Origin: Campylobacter troglodytis
Lineage (GTDB): Bacteria; Campylobacterota; Campylobacteria; Campylobacterales; Campylobacteraceae
Reading direction: 5' to 3'
DNA length: 50,695 nt
NCBI RefSeq assembly: GCF_006864425.1
Contig: NZ_QHLI01000014.1
Span: 1 to 50,695 of the forward strand
A program made the translations under genes and the position numbers. Below, piece after piece: positions 45,913 through 50,695 of the stretch. The notes under the pieces are model-generated. The model did not search any database. It was not told where the DNA came from and worked only from the letters and a program-made list of their open reading frames with translations. Numbering within the stretch: the first letter of the stretch is position 1; each line of letters opens with the position of its first letter.

Positions 45913-46692
45913 ATGAAAGATTTTTTCAAGGGAAAGACCCTAGTTGTAAGCGGCGGAACGCGTGGCATAGGCAAGGCTATAGTTTATGAGTTTGCCAAAA
46001 TGAATGTAAACATAGCCTTTACTTACAACTCAAATGCCGACATAGCAACAAGTATGGTAACTGAGCTGCAAGATACATACAAGATCAAAGCAAGGGCATA
46101 TGAGTTTAATATCTTAGAGCCTGAAAGCTACAAGGAGCTTTTTGAAAAGATAGATGAGGACTTTGATAGGATTGATTTTTTCATCTCAAATGCCATCATC
46201 TCAGGACGTGCTGTGGTAGGAGGCTATACTAAATTTATGAAGCTAAAACCAAGAGGCATTAATAATATCTTCACAGCCACAGTCAATGCCTTTGTAGTAG
46301 GTGCCCAAGAAGCAGCCAAAAGGATGGAAAAGATAGGAGGGGGTAGTATAATAAGCATCTCCTCAACAGGAAATCTCGTGCATATTGAAAACTACGCAGG
46401 ACACGGCACAGCAAAAGCCGCTGTGGAAGCTATGGCAAGATATGCAGCTTGTGAGCTTGGCTGCAAAAACATAAGGGTAAATGTAGTAAGCGGAGGACCC
46501 ATAGACACAGACGCCTTAAAAGCCTTTACAAACTATGAAGAGGTAAAACAAGCTACCATAGATTTAAGCCCACTTGATAGGATGGGGCAGCCTCAGGACT
46601 TAGCAGGTGCTTGTCTTTTCTTGTGCTCTGATAAGGCTAGCTGGGTTACAGGGCATACCTTCATAGTAGATGGAGGCACTACCTTTAAGTAA
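45913..46692 (+). CDS. FabL-like enoyl-ACP reductase III / short-chain dehydrogenase
   Basis: The NAD(P) motif GGTRGIGKA is at residues 14-22. The catalytic pair is NYAGHGTAKAA, a Y-x6-K spacing, which marks enoyl-ACP reductases (FabI/FabL) rather than the Y-x3-K of ordinary short-chain dehydrogenases. AQEAAKRMEKIGGGSIISIS and NVVSGGPIDTDALKAF closely resemble B. subtilis FabL. The protein has 259 residues from the ATG at 45913 (AAAGGA eight bases before); an upstream extension to 45859 lacks a ribosome site. It probably takes part in fatty-acid elongation. A homologue of unknown role occurs in Campylobacter and Helicobacter, so the exact substrate is inferred. Confidence 0.82.
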   Translation: MKDFFKGKTLVVSGGTRGIGKAIVYEFAKMNVNIAFTYNSNADIATSMVTELQDTYKIKARAYEFNILEPESYKELFEKIDEDFDRIDFFISNAIISGRAVVGGYTKFMKLKPRGINNIFTATVNAFVVGAQEAAKRMEKIGGGSIISISSTGNLVHIENYAGHGTAKAAVEAMARYAACELGCKNIRVNVVSGGPIDTDALKAFTNYEEVKQATIDLSPLDRMGQPQDLAGACLFLCSDKASWVTGHTFIVDGGTTFK

Positions 46693-46723
46693 GCTTATGA
46701 ATTTCGCAAAAATCTTAAATTTA

Positions 46724-47502
46724 GGCTCAATTAAACTTAAACCAAATTGAAAGGTTTTTAAGTTAACGCCTATGAAAAATAAAAGTCCGTTTCCGAATTG
46801 TCTCAAAAGAAATTTAGGGACATTTTGCGTTATTTTTTACTTCGCCTTGTGGCTCGTCCCTTTGCAAGAATTGATTTAGAGGCTAAAAAATTGCCCAAAT
46901 TTGTCAAATTTCAGAACAAAGTTGTGTGTAAAAGCAAATTCGCATTTTGATAACCAAAGAATGCGAAAAAATCTCAGCAGTGAAATCAAAGAGGGTGAGA
47001 GCTACTTTGGTACTCGCAGAGTGCGTGGAAAGCGTGGGCGTGGGGCTGGCAAGAAAACGCCTGTGTTTGGAATGCTAAAACGCAACGGTTGTGTCTATAC
47101 GCAGATCGTCAAACACTGCTCTGCCAAAGAGCTACTGCCGATTATAAAGGACTTTTCGGAGCTTAAAGAAAGTGAAATTTACAGCGATGGATTAAAATCC
47201 TACGGTGCCTTGGTGGATTTTTTGCTTCGTTTCGTCTTGCAACTGCGTAGCAGAAGGAGCAAAGGCACATTACAAGGTAAAACACTCTAAAAATGAGTTT
47301 GCAAATGGACGAAGCCATATCAACGAAATTGTGAATTTCTGGGGATTTGCGAAGTTGACACTTGCTAAATTTAAAAGCACAAAAAAGAAAATTTTGTCCT
47401 TCACTTAAAAGAAACGCAATTAAGACGAAAAATTTAGGACAAAATTCTCATCAAAATTTGCTGAAATTGATAAGAGAAAATCCTATTAAGTTTAATTGAG
47501 CC
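46724..47502 (+). mobile_element. IS1595-like element with complete ends (type B)
   Basis: The element is 779 bp with 17-bp inverted ends GGCTCAATTAAACTTAA (46724-46740) and the complement at 47486-47502. The flanks TAAATTTA at 46716-46723 and 47503-47510 form an exact 8-bp target duplication. It encodes the same transposase lineage as the type A element at 11122, although the terminal repeats differ. It lies 31 bp after the FabL-like gene. Confidence 0.92.
46788..47475 (+). pseudogene. Broken ISXO2/IS1595-type transposase
   Basis: The longest intact piece (46901-47290) has RMRKNLSSEIKEGESYFGTR and RVRGKRGRGAGKKTPVFGML, VYTQIVKHCSAKELLPIIK, and EIYSDGLKSYGALVDFLL. The frame is then lost, and the C-terminal part HYKVKHSKNEFANGRSHINE-IVNFWGFAKLTLAKF continues in another frame up to 47407. 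The N-terminal KKFRDILRYF and DLEAKK pieces lie in a third frame. At two places, after RYF and after VDF, there is a short extra stretch beginning with a T run and CTTCG. The protein cannot be made whole. Confidence 0.85.
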
Positions 47503-47626
47503 TAAATTTAATATAAATTTGATTTTTAAGCAAGCTACTTAAATGGCTTTTATCTTGCTTTGTCAAATTTTAATCTCTTGTGATGCTCTAAGCTCTTTGT
47601 GCTGATTTTAATAAGCCAAGGAGCTT

Positions 47627-48408
47627 GTTTTTTGTGTTAAATTTTTGCAAACGAAAGATAAGTTTGCTTTGTGCTTAAATTTAACATTGATATGTTTAGC
47701 TTATATAATGATAGATGATGATGTTTTTAGACTAAAATTTCATAGAATTTTCTTTTATCAACTTTAATTTGATTAGAATTTTGTCCTAAATTTTTATTCT
47801 TAATTTCTTTTAAATGATAGATAAAATTTTCTTCATACCACGCAATTTATCTAAGACAAACTAGCAAAACACATACTACTTTGCAGTTACAAAAGCACGA
47901 AGTAAAAATAGATTTTTCTTACTAACCTCACATCCATGCTTAGCACACACAAAACTTGCCCCTTTTTTTACACAGTTGAAAATGCAAGGAGGCAAAAATA
48001 TCCCATCTTCAATCTCACCGCTCAGCTCATAAATAAGCCTTGCTTGTTTGAAACTTCGTTTTGTTGATTTTTCACTCTCAGTAAGGATGAAAATGTGAAT
48101 TTCTTGCAAATTTTTATTCACGAAAACACGAGAACTTTTGCAAATTTCAGCAATTTTTAGACTCTAAATTAAGTGTTTCTTACAAAGTGAGGGACACAAA
48201 AATACTTTAAAATTTACAAATACATTTGGCGAAATTTACAAATAAAGCCTTGTTTTTCATGGGCTCTAACTTAAAAACCCTTTGTTTTAAGCTTAAGGTT
48301 AGTATTTTGTTTTAAATTTTTTAAATACAAGATAAGCTTATTTTGTGCTTAAATTTGGATCTTTATACTTAAATTTAACATTAATATGTTTAGCCCATAT
48401 AATGATAG
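47627..48408. repeat. Direct repeats of about 90-107 bp bracketing an IS relic
   Basis: The left copy at 47627-47714 and the right copy at 48302-48408 share TTTGTGCTTAAATTT, TTAACATTRATATGTTTAGC and ATATAATGATAG in the same order. The right copy carries an extra 20 bp in the middle (after GTGCTTAAATTT). Excluding it, most positions agree. The right copy starts at the very end of the relic, the left copy ends about 14 bp before it. Confidence 0.8.
47729..48302 (-). mobile_element. Heavily decayed IS1595-like element (type B lineage)
   Basis: Read on the minus strand this matches the element at 29529-30087: a start with CTTAAAACAAAGGGTTTTTAAG, then TTTGTAAGAAACACTTAATTTAG, a frame containing QEIHIFILTESEKSTKRSFK and YELSGEIEDG, and a tail AAAAATTTAGGACAAAATTC. 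The terminal repeats are mostly eroded. An 81-codon frame at 47876-48121 is part of this relic, not a gene. Confidence 0.75.
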
Positions 48409-48491
48409 TTAAACGAGTGATAAAACTTATTTTTGATATAGCAAAAAGTCTTTGCTGTGTAATTGTTAATTTCTAAGCTTATATCATTTTG

Positions 48492-48932
48492 TTATCTTGT
48501 CTTAGCAAAAAGTGCTAAGAATAAAATAATAATAAAATAAAAAAACAACACAAGGCTTATTGCCTTGTAGATCAATGCAGAGCCTAGATCAAGTTGAAAT
48601 AAATGCACGCCCCAAAGCCACATTAAGACAAATAAAGGAAGTAAAAACCACGCACTTATCCCGCAATCACTCAAACGATTTGCAGTGCTTACGAAAAAGA
48701 TCGGAATTGCTACGGCAAGAATGCTTGAAAATCCAAAGGCAAATAAGGTCATTAGGTCGCCTAAATGCCATTTTGGATGCTTAATATCAAATGCGATTCT
48801 AAAAAACCGCCTTGTCAAACTTATACCTTGCAAGATGGTTGCTACAGCAAAAATACCAAAAATCACCACACTAAGCCAAAATATGATATATTTCTTGCGA
48901 GTAAGCCTTGCATTAAAATTTAAATAAATCAT
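48492..48932 (-). CDS. DUF805 inner-membrane protein
   Basis: This 146-residue protein starts with NFNARLTRKKYIIFWLSVVI, the G-R-x-x-R-x-x-Y/F-W-type opening of DUF805, and has TANRLSDCGISAWFLLPLFV, matching the A-R-R-L-H-D-x-G-x-S-x-W core. Four membrane segments are visible. Function unknown in general; many bacteria have several copies. The ATG at 48932 was preferred over a TTG at 48956 although neither has a clear ribosome site. It lies at the edge of the IS-rich region, downstream of three unrecognised ORFs on the same strand. Confidence 0.8.
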   Translation of the reverse strand: MIYLNFNARLTRKKYIIFWLSVVIFGIFAVATILQGISLTRRFFRIAFDIKHPKWHLGDLMTLFAFGFSSILAVAIPIFFVSTANRLSDCGISAWFLLPLFVLMWLWGVHLFQLDLGSALIYKAISLVLFFYFIIILFLALFAKTR

Positions 48933-49003
48933 ATTCACAAGTGGTGGGACAATCAATTTGCGATAGAATTTTTTAACACAAACTAAAAGGTAGGCTAAGT
49001 AGT

Positions 49004-49216
49004 TTATTTTTCTAAGCTACCTTTATGAATATTAAGTTGTTCTAAAACAAGCTGACTGTTTAAATCATAGTAAGCTTTATAAATACTTAACTCATATCCT
49101 TCGCCTATACCCATATCAGCAAGTAGCCTTATACCATCTATCAAAATAAGCTTTTGTATCCACCAAAGCTTGTGCGTGAAATTTGATTTTGGCCACAAAT
49201 GAGTAAAAATTAACAT
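49004..49216 (-). CDS. Unrecognised 70-residue ORF
   Basis: No family recognised. It starts 14 bp after the preceding 201-residue ORF on the same strand, without a clear ribosome site. It contains no signal peptide and has a tryptophan-rich front (LWPKSNFTHKLWWIQKL) and a neutral helical tail (YELSIYKAYYDLNSQLVLEQ). It could be a separate small protein, such as an immunity protein, or the end of the preceding gene after a frameshift. The region lacks the TGAATTT/AAATTCA motif that is dense elsewhere, suggesting recent acquisition. Confidence 0.45.
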   Translation of the reverse strand: MLIFTHLWPKSNFTHKLWWIQKLILIDGIRLLADMGIGEGYELSIYKAYYDLNSQLVLEQLNIHKGSLEK

Positions 49217-49230
49217 TGCTGTATGTGTGG

Positions 49231-49836
49231 CTAAAATGATATTTTATCTTGTAGGGACCATTTATGTGGATTTGATATATAAATTACATTGCTTTTAGAA
49301 TCATAAATCATTTTTGATTGTCTCAGATTTTCGCTTTCTAAAAATTTTTGAATTCTTTTATCTTTTTTCACCAATGGAGATAAAGATATAGGATTAGCAA
49401 AATTATTTTCTTTTAAAACTTTGTTTATGTATAACTCTGCTATAAAATATCCTCCCACAGATTGTGCGTTTGCAAAATAACTTCTCAAACTTTCATTATA
49501 TTGCTTTTTGTTTGTGGATATAACAATGGGATAATCAATAATCTTGCCAATATTATAACCATCTTTTAAAGACAAGCATTGAATAAATTTTTCCATATCA
49601 AAAGATATAAAAGAAATTGCTACTGCAGAATCGCTAAAATCTTTTTTGTTCTTAGCAATTTGTAAATAATGTTCATTTTCTCTTAATTTTAACAATCCAA
49701 AAGCTATGTTATAGAAGCCGATGTTGTATGTAAAAATCCCATAAATATACCAATCGTCATAATAATTTTGCACTTCTAATCCATTGATTTGAGAGATTTT
49801 AGCCTTTAGCAATATTTCAGCTAGTGATAGTGGCAC
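49231..49836 (-). CDS. Unrecognised 201-residue accessory protein
   Basis: The family is unknown to me. It begins with GTG overlapping the last 16 bases of the 105-residue ORF, so it may be translated by coupling. Aromatic-rich front (VQNYYDDWYIYGIFTYNIGF), no clear membrane segment or signal peptide; the middle has KKQYNESLRSYFANAQSVGG and the end SNVIYISNPHKW. Loss of one TG in TTTGTGTGCC at the overlap would fuse it with the ORF upstream to a protein of about 305 residues (reading ELLFVPLSLAEILL). Whether this is one frameshifted gene or two coupled genes cannot be told. Confidence 0.5.
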   Translation of the reverse strand: MPLSLAEILLKAKISQINGLEVQNYYDDWYIYGIFTYNIGFYNIAFGLLKLRENEHYLQIAKNKKDFSDSAVAISFISFDMEKFIQCLSLKDGYNIGKIIDYPIVISTNKKQYNESLRSYFANAQSVGGYFIAELYINKVLKENNFANPISLSPLVKKDKRIQKFLESENLRQSKMIYDSKSNVIYISNPHKWSLQDKISF

Positions 49837-50138
49837 ACAAATAACAATTCGTCTTGATTGATTTCTGCGGCATATACAAAGTCATTTTGCGACAAAAAAT
49901 TGCCCAAATCGGTTTCATTTAGGATATTTGAAACATTTGTCCGCAATTTATTTTTATCATCTCTACTATGTCCATTCCCCTCCCACTCTCCTAAAAACCT
50001 CAAAGGTAGCTTAAATTCAACATTTATATATCCTCTATTTACATCATCATTTGTGAGTTGAATTTTTTGTGAGGCCTTGTTGTTTGCCTCGTGCTTATTT
50101 GTTAGGGGGATATTTGGCTGTAAAATTTTCTTTACCAT
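49821..50138 (-). CDS. Unrecognised 105-residue accessory ORF
   Basis: The ATG at 50138 lies 96 bp after the stop of the truncated gene at 50235-50456 on the same strand. The N-terminal 30 residues are polar (NKHEANNKASQKIQLTNDDV), followed by a more folded-looking part GYINVEFKLPLRFLGEWEGN and LSQNDFVYAAEINQDELLFV. It has no signal peptide and I recognise no domain. It overlaps the next ORF by 16 bp, and a dinucleotide change there would join the two. As neighbour of a truncated larger gene it might belong to a toxin/immunity-type or other accessory cassette, but this is only a guess. Confidence 0.5.
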   Translation of the reverse strand: MVKKILQPNIPLTNKHEANNKASQKIQLTNDDVNRGYINVEFKLPLRFLGEWEGNGHSRDDKNKLRTNVSNILNETDLGNFLSQNDFVYAAEINQDELLFVCHYH

Positions 50139-50234
50139 TTAATTTAGAAATAATTATTTTAATAAAAGGATAAATTCAAAAAGCAAGGTTTTATTAAATT
50201 TTGCTTTGCTTGATTTATAAACACTTTCTTTTGC

Positions 50235-50456
50235 TTACTTTATAAGATCTTCACTTAAATTTGTCCTTATGCTCATAGTGCTATCTTCTAATTTTGTTCT
50301 GCTTGTTTGAAGTTGATTGTAACAAAATATGCTTAGTTCTTGTGAGTGTTGATTATAGCAAAAAATGGGTGTGTATTTTGTGATCTTGCCTTTGCTCTTT
50401 TTTTCTAAATGTTTTAAATTTATACCCTTGCTTTGAGCTTCAATTTCTTTTAAATT
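50235..50456 (-). pseudogene. C-terminal remnant of a gene cut by an IS
   Basis: On the minus strand a frame runs without stop from the exact IS boundary at 50456 to a TAA at 50235-50237, 73 codons. It begins NLKEIEAQSKGINLKHLEKK, contains the near-repeat IFCYNQHSQELSIFCYNQ and ends TNLSEDLIK. The only internal ATG is 13 codons before the end, so the frame needs an upstream start that the insertion removed. The family is not recognised. It is the first member of the minus-strand accessory cluster, so its loss may leave the following ORFs without their promoter. Confidence 0.7.
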
Positions 50457-50695
50457 GGCGATTGATACTTTTAGCTGATATAATTACGGCTGAAAGATTG
50501 GTAAAATCGATGTTAAATAAGTATATATTTTTGCCCTACATTTCGGAGCGAAAATTTAGGCAGATTTTAGAGTGTTTTTGTGCTGACATTTGTGTGAGCA
50601 AAATTGCCATTTTATGCAAGGTTTCACGCCCTTGTGTGAATGCAATTGTGCAGCAAGCTTTTGATAGCCAAAGAGTGTGAAAAAATCAGCAAAAC
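50457..50695 (+). mobile_element. IS1595-like element, type A, left part (runs off the window)
   Basis: It starts with the same 20-bp terminal repeat as the element at 11122 (GGCGATTGATACTTTTAGCT, 50457-50476) and continues with high similarity. A frame at 50462-50680 (TTG start in the repeat, or ATG at 50510) encodes the N-terminal helix-turn-helix part of the transposase (ISERKFRQILECFCADICVS, LCKVSRPCVNAIVQQAF). It ends in TGA where the 11122 copy has CGA (RVRKN), so this copy too is probably inactive. The right end is outside the window. Confidence 0.9.

Noticed and set aside
47876-48121. 81-codon minus-strand open frame
   Set aside because: It is a fragment of a decayed IS1595-like transposase (contains the SGEIED remnant of the SGEIEEGESYFG region).
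1-50695. tRNA, rRNA or tmRNA genes
   Set aside because: Scanning the gaps by eye for the conserved T-loop GGTTCRAATCC and other RNA signatures gave nothing convincing.

Overview
The window reads as part of a chromosome from an AT-rich thermotolerant-type Campylobacter (Campylobacterota). This rests on gene content and neighbourhoods: pyrE-RDD-nrdB-pncB-pcm, a very large sigma-54-type hook gene, mltG/AsmA-like/monomeric icd/mdh/oorDABC, the rsmB-like/ruvX/dprA/deacetylase cluster next to rnr, and ispDF/orphan regulator (CemR/HP1021 type)/ATP-sulfurylase-like/mrp/dapD. The species cannot be named from sequence alone.

Layout. 0.3-5.4 kb is a plus-strand run (pyrE, RDD protein, nrdB, a small basic ORF, pncB, pcm), largely translationally coupled. 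5.4-8.7 kb is repeat-rich DNA, a sigma-54 promoter and an 885-residue hook protein FlgE. 8.7-11.9 kb holds palindromic repeats including a perfect 137-bp duplication, a KgtP-type transporter and a decayed IS1595-like element with complete ends. 11.9-15.0 kb has a radical SAM protein, an HD-domain protein and a YbeY with an internal duplicated insert. 15.8-19.4 kb (minus) has a MATE exporter, pgpA and mltG. 19.3-28.2 kb (plus) has an AsmA-like protein, icd, mdh and oorDABC, a central-carbon block feeding 2-oxoglutarate to succinyl-CoA; the sucCD genes expected between mdh and oorD in C. jejuni are missing here. 28.2-32.0 kb (minus) has an RsmB-like methyltransferase, ruvX, dprA and a polysaccharide-deacetylase-like protein, with an IS relic between ruvX and dprA. 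32.3-41.5 kb (plus) has rnr, ispDF, the orphan regulator, an ATP-sulfurylase-like gene, mrp and dapD. 42-46.7 kb has a periplasmic siderophore-esterase-like protein, a kinase-dead PNKP-like protein, an ICMT-like methyltransferase and a FabL-like reductase. 46.7 kb to the end is an IS-riddled accessory region with a DUF805 protein, three unrecognised ORFs and a gene truncated by an IS.

Two genome-scale signals stand out. (1) The heptamer TGAATTT/AAATTCA is strongly over-represented. It contains RAATTY, the site methylated by CtsM in C. jejuni and needed there for DNA uptake; it occurs as inverted pairs in terminators, fills intergenic DNA and even builds part of one reading frame, resembling a DNA-uptake-sequence system. 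(2) A family of IS1595-like relics with two different terminal-repeat types is present in at least seven places. The two minus-strand relics are bracketed by direct repeats of about 70 and 90-107 bp, far longer than the 8-bp duplications beside the two best preserved elements.
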